Positions 25,285 to 34,220 of a stretch of 64,000 nt of DNA are shown here, piece by piece. Source of the DNA: Aliidongia dinghuensis (GTDB lineage Bacteria > Pseudomonadota > Alphaproteobacteria > ATCC43930 > CGMCC-115725); contig NZ_BMJQ01000015.1 in assembly GCF_014643535.1 (NCBI RefSeq), forward strand, positions 124,001 through 188,000. The letters run 5' to 3'. Made by a program: the position numbers and the translations under genes. Position 1 is the first letter of the stretch. Each line of letters opens with the position of its first letter. Below the pieces are notes generated by a model. The model saw nothing but the letters and a program-made list of their open reading frames with translations, did no database searches and was not told the origin of the DNA.

Positions 25285-26928
25285 GACGGCGAGCGCGTCC
25301 TCCTCAAACCGCCACTTGAGCCTAACGCCGCCGCCGCTGTCCGGCTCCAGCGCCGGAATGGCCGACAGCAGCGTGCGGGTGTAGGCATCGCCGGGCGCAT
25401 CGAAGATCGTATCGCGCGTGCCCTGCTCGACGATCCGGCCGTCACGCATGACGACGACCCGGTCCGCCACCTGCTCGACCACCCCCAGGTCGTGGCTGAT
25501 GAACAGGCACGAGAAGCCGTGGCGCTGCTGCAGCCGGCTGAACAGGTCCAGCACCTGGGCGCGCACCGTCACGTCGAGCGCCGACACCGGCTCGTCGGCG
25601 ATGACGAAGGATGGCCGCCGCACGACGGCGCGCGCGATCGCGACACGCTGGCGCTGCCCGCCCGAGAGCTCGTGCGGATAACGGTCCAGGAACGGCCGGT
25701 CGAGCCCGACCTCCGCCAGCACTTCGGCCACCCGCGTGGCCTTGTCTTGCGCGCTCAGCCCCGGCACCTGGCGCAGCGCCTCGCCGACCAGCTGGCCCAC
25801 GGTCATGCGCGGGTCGAGCGAGGCGTAAGGGTCCTGAAACACCATCTGGCAGTTCAGCCGGTAGTGCCGCCAGCCCTCGTCATCGCGCGCGATAGAACGG
25901 CCGGCGAAGCGGATCTCGCCGCCCGAGGGCCGGACCAGCCCGGCGATGGCGCGGCCGAGCGTCGTCTTGCCCGAGCCGGAGCCGCCGACCACCGCCACCA
26001 CCTCGCCCGGCCGGATCGAGAGATCGATGCCGTGGAGCGCCCGCTTGGGCGTGCGCCGGCCCAAGAGCCCGCCATGGCCCGGGTAATCGACCGTGAGCCC
26101 GCGCACCTCGACGAGCGGGCCCTCGTCTTGAGGCAGGGTGCGCGCCGGAGCTCGGTGCGGCATGGCGTTCAGGAGCTGCCGCGTATAGGGCTGCTGCGGT
26201 CGGGCCAGGAGCTCCGACGTCGCGTTCAGTTCTAGCAAGTCGCCCCGGCACATGACGGCGACCCGGTCGGTGTAGCGCGCGACCATGGAGAGATCGTGGC
26301 TGATCATCAGCACCGCGGTGCCGTGGTCGCGCGTCAGATCCAGCATGAGCTCCAGCACCTCGCGCTGCACGACCGCGTCGAGTGCCGTGGTCGGCTCGTC
26401 GGCGATCAGCAGCGCCGGCCGGAGCAGCATGACCGAGGCCAGCATGATGCGCTGACGCATGCCGCCGGAGAATTGATGGGGGAACGCCTCGAGTGCCGCC
26501 CTGGGATCGGCGATGCCGACGCGGGCCAGCATGTCGAGCACCGCCGCGCGGCGCGGCGCCGCGTCGCCACCACGGTGCAGGATCAGCCCCTCCTCAAGCT
26601 GCCGGCCGATGGTCATCGACGGGTTGAGCGAGGTCATCGGTTCCTGGAACACCATGCCGATCCGGCTGCCGCGCAACTGGCGGAGCGCCTTGGCGGGCAA
26701 AGCCGCGATATCCTGGCCCTCGAAGCGGATCGTGCCGGCCTGGCGCCGGATCGCCGGCGGCTCGAGCCCGATGACGGCACGGGCCAGCAGGGTCTTGCCG
26801 CTGCCGGACTCGCCGACGATGCCCAGCACCTCGCCGGCGGCGAGGGTGAGGCTCACGTCGTTGACGACGGTCTGCCCGGTGCGGCCGACGGCGAGCGTCA
26901 GGTTCCGGATATCGAGCAGCGCGCTCAC
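25273..26928 (-). CDS. Oligopeptide-type ABC transporter, double ATP-binding protein (DppD-DppF fusion)
   Basis: The 551-residue protein has two complete ATPase domains. The first has Walker A GESGSGKT and signature FSGGMRQR; the second has GGSGSGKT and LSGGQRQR. Each ends with the proline-rich tail (PYTRQLLNAMP; AYTRTLLSAIP) typical of oligopeptide importers. It energises the permeases encoded just upstream. The start is GTG 26928, overlapping the permease stop in GTGA. It is the last gene of the six-gene operon. Confidence 0.95.
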   Translation of the reverse strand: MSALLDIRNLTLAVGRTGQTVVNDVSLTLAAGEVLGIVGESGSGKTLLARAVIGLEPPAIRRQAGTIRFEGQDIAALPAKALRQLRGSRIGMVFQEPMTSLNPSMTIGRQLEEGLILHRGGDAAPRRAAVLDMLARVGIADPRAALEAFPHQFSGGMRQRIMLASVMLLRPALLIADEPTTALDAVVQREVLELMLDLTRDHGTAVLMISHDLSMVARYTDRVAVMCRGDLLELNATSELLARPQQPYTRQLLNAMPHRAPARTLPQDEGPLVEVRGLTVDYPGHGGLLGRRTPKRALHGIDLSIRPGEVVAVVGGSGSGKTTLGRAIAGLVRPSGGEIRFAGRSIARDDEGWRHYRLNCQMVFQDPYASLDPRMTVGQLVGEALRQVPGLSAQDKATRVAEVLAEVGLDRPFLDRYPHELSGGQRQRVAIARAVVRRPSFVIADEPVSALDVTVRAQVLDLFSRLQQRHGFSCLFISHDLGVVEQVADRVVVMRDGRIVEQGTRDTIFDAPGDAYTRTLLSAIPALEPDSGGGVRLKWRFEEDALAVSGD

Positions 26929-27740
26929 AGCCCGCGCATCCTGGGATCGAACTTGTCGCGCAGCAGGTCGCCCAGCAGGTTGATGCCGAGCAGGGTCAGT
27001 GCGATGCACAGGCCCGGATAGAGCCCGAGCCAGGCAGCCTGCGCCAGGTAGGGCCGGCCGCTTGCCAGCATGTTGCCCCAGGTCGGCGCCGGCGGCGGCA
27101 CGCCAAGCCCGAGGAAGCTGAGCGCGCTTTCGGCCAGCAGCACCCAGCCGAACATGGAGGTGCCGAGCACGATCAACGGGGCGAGGCAATTCGGCAGGAT
27201 GTGGCGCGCCATGATGAACAGCTCCGAATTGCCCATGACGCGCGCCGCCTCGATATATTCCTTCTCGCGCAGCGACAGGACCGTGCCGCGCACGACGCGG
27301 GCGACCGACGGCGTGTAGGCGAAGCCCAGCGCCAGCACGATGCCATAGGCGTTGGCGCCGACCACGGTCAGGAGCGCCAGCGCCAGCAGGATGCCGGGAA
27401 AGGCCAGCAGCGCGTTGACGAAGGCCATGACGATCCGGTCGCTCCAGCCGCGCACGAAACCGGTGAAGACGCCGATCGCGGTGCCGGCGATAAGCGCGAA
27501 GGTGACGGTCAGCGCGCAGATCCGCACGCTGGTCGCCGCCCCGGCCATGAGCCGGCTCAGGACATCGCGGCCGAACTCGTCGGTGCCGAGCCAATGGGCG
27601 CCGCCGGGCGCGGCGAGCCGCGCCGGGAAATCGATCTTGAGCGGGTCGTAGGGCGTCCAGAAGCTGCCGAGCCCGGCCGCGACCAGCAGCAGCAGGATGA
27701 GCAGCATGGCCAGGAGCGCGTTGAGCGGCAGCCGGCTCAT
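26925..27740 (-). CDS. Oligopeptide-type ABC transporter permease, DppC-like
   Basis: The 271-residue membrane protein has an N-terminal membrane helix, the DppC mark HWLGTDEFGRDVLSRLM, and the ATPase-contact loop EYIEAARVMGNSELFIMARH (EAA motif). It ends with a GINLLGDLLRDKFDPRMR tail. It pairs with the DppB-like protein to form the channel. Both junctions are 4-base overlaps (ATGA upstream, GTGA downstream), which shows tight stoichiometric coupling. Confidence 0.95.
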   Translation of the reverse strand: MSRLPLNALLAMLLILLLLVAAGLGSFWTPYDPLKIDFPARLAAPGGAHWLGTDEFGRDVLSRLMAGAATSVRICALTVTFALIAGTAIGVFTGFVRGWSDRIVMAFVNALLAFPGILLALALLTVVGANAYGIVLALGFAYTPSVARVVRGTVLSLREKEYIEAARVMGNSELFIMARHILPNCLAPLIVLGTSMFGWVLLAESALSFLGLGVPPPAPTWGNMLASGRPYLAQAAWLGLYPGLCIALTLLGINLLGDLLRDKFDPRMRGL

Positions 27741-28681
27741 TCCGCGGTCACCCTGGGGTCGAACAGCGGATAGCAGAGATCGACGACCAGGTTCACCAGC
27801 ACATAGACGACGGCGATGAACAGGAGGCAGCCCTGGATGACTGGATAGTCGCGCGCGAAGATCGAATCGACCAGCAGGCGGCCCAGGCCCGGGATGGTGA
27901 ACACAGTCTCGACCACCGCGATGCCGCCGAGCAGATTGCCGAGCATCAGGCCGATCAAGGTCCAGGTCGGCCCGAATGCCGGCTTGAAGGCGTGGCGCCA
28001 CAGGACCGCCATCTCGCTCAGCCCCTTGGCGCGGGCATGGGTGATGAAGTCGAGCCGCAGCACCTCGAGCGTGGACGCCCGCGCCATGCGCAGGATGACG
28101 CCGATCTCGTGCAGGAACAGGGTCGCGACCGGCAGCACCATATAGGCGAGCGCGCGCCCCGCATCCTCGGAGAACGAGACATAGCCCACGACCGGCAGCC
28201 AGCCGAGCTTGAGCCCGAACAGCAGGAGCAGGACGAGGCCCATCCAGAAGGCGGGGATCGAGAGCAGCAGCGTCGCGCCGCCGACCAGCACCAGGTCGGC
28301 GAGGCCGTTCTGCCGCCAGGCCGCGATCATGCCGGCGGGCACCGCGACCAGGCTCGCGAGCGTCGCCGCGGCCAGCACGATCTTGGCGCTGACCCAGAAG
28401 CGCCCGAGGATCAGCGGCAGCACCGCCTCGCCCGACGTGATCGAGCGGCCGAAATCGCCGGCCAGCACATGGCCGGACCAGATCGCGAACTGTTCGGCCA
28501 GGCTGCGGTCGAGGCCCAGGCGCTGGCGCAGGTCCGCGAGGCTCGCCGGCGTCGCCTGGTCGCCCAGCATGAGCGTCGCCGGATCGCCGGGTACCAGCCG
28601 GATCAGCACGAAGACCGACACCGCCACGATGACGAGCGTCGGCAGCGCCATCAGGATCCGGTTGAAGACGAAGCGCAGCAT
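27737..28681 (-). CDS. Oligopeptide-type ABC transporter permease, DppB-like
   Basis: The 314-residue protein begins with the hydrophobic helix of DppB/OppB proteins (FNRILMALPTLVIVAVSVFV), then RLVPGDPATLMLGDQATP. It carries the EAA-type loop DFITHARAKGLSEMAVLWRH and ends with VNLVVDLCYPLFDPR. It forms half of the transmembrane channel. It starts 25 bases after the C45 gene and overlaps the DppC-like start. Confidence 0.95.
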   Translation of the reverse strand: MLRFVFNRILMALPTLVIVAVSVFVLIRLVPGDPATLMLGDQATPASLADLRQRLGLDRSLAEQFAIWSGHVLAGDFGRSITSGEAVLPLILGRFWVSAKIVLAAATLASLVAVPAGMIAAWRQNGLADLVLVGGATLLLSIPAFWMGLVLLLLFGLKLGWLPVVGYVSFSEDAGRALAYMVLPVATLFLHEIGVILRMARASTLEVLRLDFITHARAKGLSEMAVLWRHAFKPAFGPTWTLIGLMLGNLLGGIAVVETVFTIPGLGRLLVDSIFARDYPVIQGCLLFIAVVYVLVNLVVDLCYPLFDPRVTAE

Positions 28682-28706
28682 GGGCGCGGACCGATCCCCG
28701 CGGCCA

Positions 28707-29855
28707 CTAGAAGGCCGCGAGCGTGACCGGATCCTCGGCCAGGCTGTAGCGGGTGAAGCAGCGGTTGAGCGCCGGTAGCGGCGCCACTTCGAGCGAGCCC
28801 TTGGCCGGCTCCATGACCACCATGGCGACGCTCGCCGACAGATTGCCGCCGCTGCCCAGCCGGGGCGGCCGGCACACGGAATAGGGCGTACCGAACGTGT
28901 CGAACAGCGCCGTCTTGAGATCGTCGGGCCCGAGCTTCGGCCCGGCGGCGTCGAGCAGCTTCCGGACGCGCCAGTCGCGATAGAAGCTCTCCGGCACGTT
29001 CGGAATGCCCGTGTCCTTGAGCTTGGCGAGCGCCACCGGGCTCGTCCAGTGGTTGGCGTGCACGATCACGCCGTCCGTCGGATAGACCGGGAAGGCCTCG
29101 TCCGGCGCGCATTCGAAATCGATCGCGAAGCCCAGGGTCGTGCTCACCATCATGTTGTTGGAACAGGCCTTTGGCGTGGTCGCGATCGCGCGCATGGCGA
29201 AGGCGAAATGCTCCTGCTCCAGCACCTTGCGCCGGATGAGCGACAGCGGCACGCCGTCCTGCGTAAAGTCGCGGTCGGACTCGAGATAGTTGGCGGTGAT
29301 CGCGATGCCGGCCGCGTTCAAACCGCTGCGGGCCAGGCCGCCCGCCTCGACGAAGGTCAACATGTCCGGCCCGTCGTCGCGGCGCACGCGGAGCACGATC
29401 GCGGTCTCGGCGCATTCGGCGCGCCAATCCCAGTTCTGGCCATGGACGATGGCGCCGGTGGCGCTGCGCTCCGGCAGGATGACGGCGCCGGTGCAGCCGT
29501 CGTCCGGTTCGGCCGGTTCTTGCGCCGGGGCTGTGGCCCGCTCGCGCCGGGCCTCGGCGATCACCTCGGTCCGCGCGTTGATCATGATCACGTCCTCGAA
29601 CGGCACGCGGGCGCCGTCGGCGATGCCGCGCATCTCTTCGAGGTACTGCTCGCCGAAGCCGGCGATGCCGGCCGCGAAGCGCTGGATCAGACGGCTCTTG
29701 CCCGGCGCGTCGTAGCCGAGCTCGTCGAGCGTCCGGCCATAGAGCCTGGCGCTCGCCGCCACCAGCCCGGGCACCGCCGCACCATATTGCCGGCCGCGGT
29801 CATAGGGCGTGCCGGAGACCGAGACGAATGGGAAGGACGTGATGGGCTCTGACAT
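28707..29855 (-). CDS. C45-family autoproteolytic acyltransferase/amidohydrolase
   Basis: The 382-residue protein belongs to the family of isopenicillin-N/acyl-CoA acyltransferases. The self-cleavage site is Gly120-Cys121 in DDGCTGAVI; upstream it has GTPYDRGRQYG, and downstream GQNWDW, EAGGLARSGLNAAG and CSNNMM. After cleavage Cys121 becomes the nucleophile for amide hydrolysis or acyl transfer. There is no signal peptide, so it acts on the imported substrate in the cytoplasm. ATG 29855 is preceded by AAGGA. It sits between the binding protein and permeases of an importer, which links it to processing of the cargo. Substrate unknown. Confidence 0.88.
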   Translation of the reverse strand: MSEPITSFPFVSVSGTPYDRGRQYGAAVPGLVAASARLYGRTLDELGYDAPGKSRLIQRFAAGIAGFGEQYLEEMRGIADGARVPFEDVIMINARTEVIAEARRERATAPAQEPAEPDDGCTGAVILPERSATGAIVHGQNWDWRAECAETAIVLRVRRDDGPDMLTFVEAGGLARSGLNAAGIAITANYLESDRDFTQDGVPLSLIRRKVLEQEHFAFAMRAIATTPKACSNNMMVSTTLGFAIDFECAPDEAFPVYPTDGVIVHANHWTSPVALAKLKDTGIPNVPESFYRDWRVRKLLDAAGPKLGPDDLKTALFDTFGTPYSVCRPPRLGSGGNLSASVAMVVMEPAKGSLEVAPLPALNRCFTRYSLAEDPVTLAAF

Positions 29856-29884
29856 GGGCTTCAATCCTTCGTTCAATTCATTCC

Positions 29885-29910
29885 GTCATTCCCGCGAAGG
29901 CGGGAATGAC
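29885..29910. repeat. Palindromic intergenic repeat, GTCATTCCCGC hairpin
   Basis: GTCATTCCCGC and GCGGGAATGAC form a perfect 11-bp stem around GAAG. It sits inside the operon, between the binding-protein and C45 genes, where it could stabilise the upstream message and keep binding-protein levels high. It is a member of the family also seen at 14878-14975 and 35274-35311. Confidence 0.8.
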
Positions 29911-29926
29911 GAGCTAACATCCTGCT

Positions 29927-31504
29927 TCAATTCGCGACGCTGACGCCCCACAGGCGCTGCTTGCCTTCCCAATAGGGCGAGCCGTGCACGCGCTTGCCTT
30001 GCGCTGAGAATTCGATGCCGTTGAACAGGATGACGAGCGGCGTGTCGGCGAGTTGGCGGCTGTGGAGCTCGTCGAACAGCTTCTGCCGCTCGGTCGGGTC
30101 GGACACGACGAACGCCTTGTCGAGCAGCGCCTGCGCTTCCGGATTGTCCCAGACCTTGCGCGGCTGCGTGTCCTTGGGCCCCATGAACTGCTCGTAGCTC
30201 AAGGCCGGGTCGAGGCGCGAGGAATAGCTGAAGGACATCATCTGGTAGTTGCCCTTGTTGTAGCGGTCGAGTTGGGTCGCCCACTCCAGCACCTCGATCT
30301 CGGCGTTGATGCCGACCGACTGCAGCATCGCCTGGGCCATGACCGCGACCGGGAAGCTCGGCACGGTCAGGCGTTTGTTGGCGATGATCTTGATCGGCTC
30401 GCCCTTGTAGCCGGCCTCGGCCAGGAGCTTCTTCGCCTTCGCCTGGTCGTAGGTGTAGCCCTCCTGCTGGACCGCATCCGAATAGGCGGACGAGAGCGGC
30501 ACGGCGGAATTATGCGGCTTGCCGAGCCCGTTCGACGCGGCGGCGACCAGTTGGCCGATATCGAGCGCCGCCGCGATTGCCTGCCGCAGCTTTGCGTTCT
30601 TCAGCACCGGATCGCGCGTCTGGAACAAGAGGACGTGCTTCACCGCCGAGGTCGGCGTCAATACCTGGACCGTGCCGCTCTTCTCGAGCTCGGGCGCATC
30701 GGAATCGAGGATCTGCGCAATGTCGATGGCGCCGGACAAGAGGCCGGCCTTGGCGGTCGAGGCATCGGGCACGACCAGGAACTTCACGTCCTTGACGAGC
30801 GGCTTCTTGTTGCCGAGATAGCCGTCGACCTTGTCGCCGGGCGGCGAGACGTAGTCGTCGAACCGGGTCACGGTCACATATTCGCCGCGCTTCCAATCGA
30901 CGAGCTTGAACGGCCCGGTGCCGACCGGCCGGTTCCAGCTGCCGTCCGGATTGATCGAGTCCTTGGAGAGGATCGCGGTCATGCCGCAGTCGGTCCGCGC
31001 CATGGTGTCGAGGAACAGGGCCGCGGGCTTGTCGATCGTCATGACGAAGGTCTGGGCGTCGGGAGCCGTCGCCGAAGTGACCTTGATGCCGTTGCGCCCG
31101 TCGAAATCGGCGAGGCAGCGCCATTCGGTCTTGGGATCCATATAGCGCTGCCAGCTCCACAGCACGTCCGCCGAGGTCATCGGGGCGCCATTGTGGAACT
31201 TGACGCCTTTGCGCAGGTGGAACGTGTAGGTCTGCCCATCGGCCGAGAGATCGACCTTTTCGGCGAGCAGCGGGCCGACCGAGCCGTTCTCGCGATAGCC
31301 CACCAGGCCCTCGACCATGTTGAGCACGACGCCGTCGGTATTGTCGTCGCGATTGACGCCCGGGTTGGTGCTGCGGATGTCGGCGTTGAGCGCCACCGTG
31401 ACCGATTGAGCCGTGGCAGATTGGGCCCTGGCCTCACCGGTGGCGATGAGGCCCGTCGCGAGGACGAGGGCTGGAAGGCAATGCCGAAGGCCGTAAGCGC
31501 GCAT
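29927..31504 (-). CDS. Oligopeptide-type ABC transporter substrate-binding protein
   Basis: The 525-residue periplasmic protein has a signal peptide (helix LPALVLATGLIATG, cleavage after GEARAQ) and an SBP_bac_5 body. Typical segments are EGLVGYRENGSVGPLLAEK, TFHLRKGVKFHNGAPMTSADV and RPVGTGPFKLVDWKRGEYV. It captures the substrate for the DppBC-like channel. Start choice: ATG 31504 has AGGGA at good distance; ATG 31531 overlaps the esterase stop (ATGA) and would add nine residues to the signal peptide. The ligand cannot be predicted. Confidence 0.93.
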   Translation of the reverse strand: MRAYGLRHCLPALVLATGLIATGEARAQSATAQSVTVALNADIRSTNPGVNRDDNTDGVVLNMVEGLVGYRENGSVGPLLAEKVDLSADGQTYTFHLRKGVKFHNGAPMTSADVLWSWQRYMDPKTEWRCLADFDGRNGIKVTSATAPDAQTFVMTIDKPAALFLDTMARTDCGMTAILSKDSINPDGSWNRPVGTGPFKLVDWKRGEYVTVTRFDDYVSPPGDKVDGYLGNKKPLVKDVKFLVVPDASTAKAGLLSGAIDIAQILDSDAPELEKSGTVQVLTPTSAVKHVLLFQTRDPVLKNAKLRQAIAAALDIGQLVAAASNGLGKPHNSAVPLSSAYSDAVQQEGYTYDQAKAKKLLAEAGYKGEPIKIIANKRLTVPSFPVAVMAQAMLQSVGINAEIEVLEWATQLDRYNKGNYQMMSFSYSSRLDPALSYEQFMGPKDTQPRKVWDNPEAQALLDKAFVVSDPTERQKLFDELHSRQLADTPLVILFNGIEFSAQGKRVHGSPYWEGKQRLWGVSVAN

Positions 31505-31527
31505 CACTGGTTCCCTGCTGCCTGTTC

Positions 31528-32415
31528 TCATTGCCGTTCCGCTTGGCGCATCGCCGCGAGCGTGTCCGCGAAGAACCCCTTCACCGTCTCGACCGCGCGC
31601 AGGCCGTCGTGCGCCATGCCGGCGACGAGATCGAAGCGCACCGAGATGCCAGCCGCCTCGAACGAGTGGCAAAGGCTCGCGAGCCGTTCGGGCCGGGTGC
31701 GCCCGGCGTCATTGGCGCCCGGCATCCAATGCCGACCGCCCTCGCGATGGGTGATCTCCCAGGTCTCAATATCGGCCGAGCCCACGACCATCTGCACCGC
31801 GACCTTCGCCATGGCGGCCGGGTCGACGGCGACGCCGAAGCGGGCCTCGACATCGCGCGTGCCGACCCACCAGTCGCGCGTCGGATCGAGCAGCGTCACC
31901 GATCCGGGTGCGCCGATCGAGACGGCCCAGAGCCGGTCCGGATGCAGCATCAGGAAGCGATGGGCGAAATGGCCGCCGCCCGAATAACCGAACAGCGCGA
32001 AACGGTCGAAGCGCCAGCCGTACTTGGCGCCGACCTCCGCCACCATGTCGAGGAGCACCCGGTCGTACCGGATGTCGCCCTCGGCCATGTACTTGAAGCC
32101 GTCGCGGTTGCCGTCGCCCTGGACGCCGATCGGGAACAGCGGCGCCAGGATCACGCAGCGGTTCCAGCGGCCGAACTCGGCGAAGGCATTGCGGTACTCG
32201 ACGAACGAGCGGCCAGTGCCGTGCATGGCGACGATGAGCTCGGGCGCGGTCTCAGCCTCGGCAATATCCGGCGGCACGTAAAGGCAATAGCCGAAGCGCG
32301 GGTCGCTGCGGCTCGCGAAGATCGGCGTGCTGCCGAGATCGTACATGGCGCGCCCACGCCGGGCAGCATCGGCGACGGCGGCATCGGTGAAAGCGGGGAT
32401 TTCCTGTGGCGACAT
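31528..32415 (-). CDS. Alpha/beta hydrolase (esterase-like)
   Basis: The 295-residue protein has the nucleophile elbow GYSGGG, an oxyanion region MHGTGRSF, and a late GMAHDG histidine motif. The layout resembles PHB-depolymerase/feruloyl-esterase-type cytoplasmic hydrolases. It is the first gene of the transporter operon. The ATG at 32415 lies just after the 18-bp palindrome, with GGAA upstream; other in-frame starts overlap the palindrome itself. It probably cleaves an ester in the imported compound or a product of the C45 enzyme; this role is inferred from context. Confidence 0.85.
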   Translation of the reverse strand: MSPQEIPAFTDAAVADAARRGRAMYDLGSTPIFASRSDPRFGYCLYVPPDIAEAETAPELIVAMHGTGRSFVEYRNAFAEFGRWNRCVILAPLFPIGVQGDGNRDGFKYMAEGDIRYDRVLLDMVAEVGAKYGWRFDRFALFGYSGGGHFAHRFLMLHPDRLWAVSIGAPGSVTLLDPTRDWWVGTRDVEARFGVAVDPAAMAKVAVQMVVGSADIETWEITHREGGRHWMPGANDAGRTRPERLASLCHSFEAAGISVRFDLVAGMAHDGLRAVETVKGFFADTLAAMRQAERQ

Positions 32416-32425
32416 TATTGGTTCC

Positions 32426-32443
32426 ATAATTGGCGCCAATTAT
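32426..32443. promoter_or_regulatory. Perfect 18-bp palindrome, candidate GntR operator
   Basis: ATAATTGGCGCCAATTAT is fully self-complementary and lies between the divergent esterase operon and the GntR gene. It could repress both promoters. Its core ATTGG-N2-CCAAT recurs beside the second GntR gene at 52171-52182. Confidence 0.7.
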
Positions 32444-32528
32444 AATGCATGTTGATGACACCCCCGGCAAGCCGGTATGGAACCGTCCCGACATAGAGCC
32501 TTCAGGGGGCGAAAGGCGGCGACGAGCG

Positions 32529-33167
32529 ATGAAGAATGCTGCAACCACGACCGGGCGGGCCGAAGATGCAGCGGACATGCTGGCGCGCGACATCCATTCC
32601 GGCCATTTCGGACTTGGCACCTGGCTGAAGCAGATCGACCTGGAGAAGCGCTACGGCTGCACGCGCATCGAGGTCAGGCGCGCGCTCGACAAGCTCGTCG
32701 CCAAGCGCCTGGTCCAGCACATCCCGAACCGCGGCTATCACGTCTACCAGCCGGACCAGCGCCAGACCGACGAGATCCGCGACGTGCGCGTCGTGCTGGA
32801 GACGGCGGCGGCCGACAGCATCGTCGAAGCGGCCGACGCGGCCGCGATCGCGGAACTGCAGGCGCTCGCCCAGCGCTTTGCCGAACTCGTGCTCGACGGC
32901 ACGCTGCTCGAGCAGTACGAGGCGAACATCGCGTTCCACACGCGCCTCGCCCGGCTCTGCACCAACCGCGAGCTCGGCAACCTGATCCTGGAATTCCGCG
33001 GCCGCGGCCCCTCGGCCCCGCTCGAGCAATGGAAGACCCGCGCCCGCGTCGAGCAATCCGCCCGCGAGCATTTCCTGATGATCGACGCGATCGCGGCCCG
33101 CGACGCGGACGCACTCAAGCGGATCATTCGCGCCCATATCCGGCAGACGGCGGAGGGGATGGGCTGA
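32529..33167 (+). CDS. GntR-family transcriptional regulator, FCD domain
   Basis: The 212-residue protein has a winged helix-turn-helix (about 12-75, with IDLEKRYGCTRIEVRRALDKLVAKRLVQHIP as the recognition half) and an all-helical FCD effector domain. The latter carries the NIAFHTRLARLCTN and EHFLMIDAIAARDAD histidine motifs that usually bind a metal and a carboxylate ligand. An ATG at 32445 is also in frame but abuts the palindrome, so I use 32529. It is divergent from the transporter operon, whose repressor it most likely is. Confidence 0.88.
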   Translation: MKNAATTTGRAEDAADMLARDIHSGHFGLGTWLKQIDLEKRYGCTRIEVRRALDKLVAKRLVQHIPNRGYHVYQPDQRQTDEIRDVRVVLETAAADSIVEAADAAAIAELQALAQRFAELVLDGTLLEQYEANIAFHTRLARLCTNRELGNLILEFRGRGPSAPLEQWKTRARVEQSAREHFLMIDAIAARDADALKRIIRAHIRQTAEGMG

Positions 33168-33188
33168 TTCCCAAGACCTCCCCGGCCA

Positions 33189-33872
33189 TCATCCCACGCC
33201 GCGGATCGCGATCCCGAGCCGGACCAGGCGGATCAGCAGGGCCGAGAGCAGACGCATGTCGGCCGGCATGTGCGAGCGCCAGACGTCGAGCGACAAGACG
33301 ATGCGTACCTCGTCGCTGTCGTTCCAGGCCTCGTGCAGGAACGTATCGTCCCATAGCAGGAACTGCCCCTCGTCGAGCCGGTGCTCGACCTCGTCGACCT
33401 TGAGCACCGCCGCCGGCCGGCCATCCTCCGCGCGCGGCATCGAGAGCATGAGATAGAACCGGATGATGCCGCGGATCGGCCCGCGATGGGGCGGGATATG
33501 CTTGCGCGGCCCAAGGAACGAGAAGGAGGCCGACAGAACGTCCGGCATCCCGCGCACCAGGGCGGCGAGCCGCGGGCAGGCCGCCATGTTCCGGGGCTGC
33601 TCGACGCCGTAGGCCTTGAGAATGAACATGCGCCAGTCGCGACCGTCGTTCGCCGAGATCGATGCCTGCTCCGGCATGATTTCATGAAAGCGCGGCACCT
33701 CGGCGAGCCGGCGTCGGACTGCGAGCGCTTCGTCCCGGATTGTCCGCCACTCGGCGGCGAACGCGGCGCCCAGCGGGAAATCGCGGTCGAGATCCAGCAC
33801 GGGCGGTCCCGAAATCCGCCGATCGTAGAGCGCCCGCACGCCATCCACCGCCAGGTCGTAGGAAAGCGTCAT
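33189..33872 (-). CDS. Aspartyl/asparaginyl beta-hydroxylase-family protein (LpxO-like)
   Basis: The 227-residue protein has the 2-oxoglutarate/iron hydroxylase core: FSFLGPRKHIPPHRGP with the first histidine ligand, IRFYLMLSMP, and FLLWDDTFLHEAWNDSDE with the second. Members include LpxO, which hydroxylates lipid A acyl chains, and aspartyl hydroxylases. The C-terminal segment ALLIRLVRLGIAIRG is hydrophobic and may attach it to the membrane, which favours an LpxO-type lipid substrate. It is convergent with the GntR gene. Confidence 0.85.
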   Translation of the reverse strand: MTLSYDLAVDGVRALYDRRISGPPVLDLDRDFPLGAAFAAEWRTIRDEALAVRRRLAEVPRFHEIMPEQASISANDGRDWRMFILKAYGVEQPRNMAACPRLAALVRGMPDVLSASFSFLGPRKHIPPHRGPIRGIIRFYLMLSMPRAEDGRPAAVLKVDEVEHRLDEGQFLLWDDTFLHEAWNDSDEVRIVLSLDVWRSHMPADMRLLSALLIRLVRLGIAIRGVG

Positions 33873-34088
33873 CGACCGCTCCGAGACATCGCCCTCGAAA
33901 ACTCAACGCTCGGTCACGAGGATAGGTCCCTCGGTGACATGCGGCGGATCGGCCTGCCCGCGTCGAGCGCCGGCTATGGCACCGCGAGCAGCGGCTCCGG
34001 CTGCACGTCGGCCTCGGTCGTGGCCCCGGTCGGCTGCGGCACGGTTTATGAGGTATCGCCCTAGGCGACCTGCGTCGTCGCAAAAAGC

Positions 34089-34120
34089 TCGAGCCGAGGT
34101 CGGGCATGACCTCGGCTCGA
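34089..34120 (-). terminator. Intrinsic terminator downstream of ohr
   Basis: TCGAGCCGAGGTC and GACCTCGGCTCGA make a perfect 13-bp stem around GGGCAT. On the minus strand it is followed by GCTTTTTGCG, a proper U tract, so it ends transcription coming from ohr. Confidence 0.85.
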
Positions 34121-34130
34121 AACGCTGCCG

Positions 34131-34217
34131 ACTAGAGCCGGATCGGACTGGGTGAAATCGCTTTGCGGTTCCGCCCAGTCCGTGAATCCGTCTCTCAACT
34201 CAAATATTTAGAGCGAC
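34131..34217. repeat. Palindromic intergenic element, copy 1
   Basis: It begins GACTAGAGCCGGATCGG, has a stem GACTGGG/CCCAGTC, then GTGAATCCGTCTC and TCAAATATTTAGAGCG. The same order of blocks with different stem bases occurs at 44967-45048, so these are two members of one dispersed element family. Confidence 0.7.
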
Positions 34218-34220
34218 GGT

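Larger units (their letters stand above)
33873..34220. other. Intergenic region with a hairpin terminator and a palindromic repeat element
   Basis: In this 348-base gap I find no convincing gene; a 41-codon frame at 33939-34064 has no ribosome site and no family. The right half holds the ohr terminator (34089-34120) and a repeat element (34131-34217). Confidence 0.6.

Noticed and set aside
33939-34064. 41-codon plus-strand frame rich in Ser, Gly and Ala
   Set aside because: No ribosome site and no recognisable family; probably chance.
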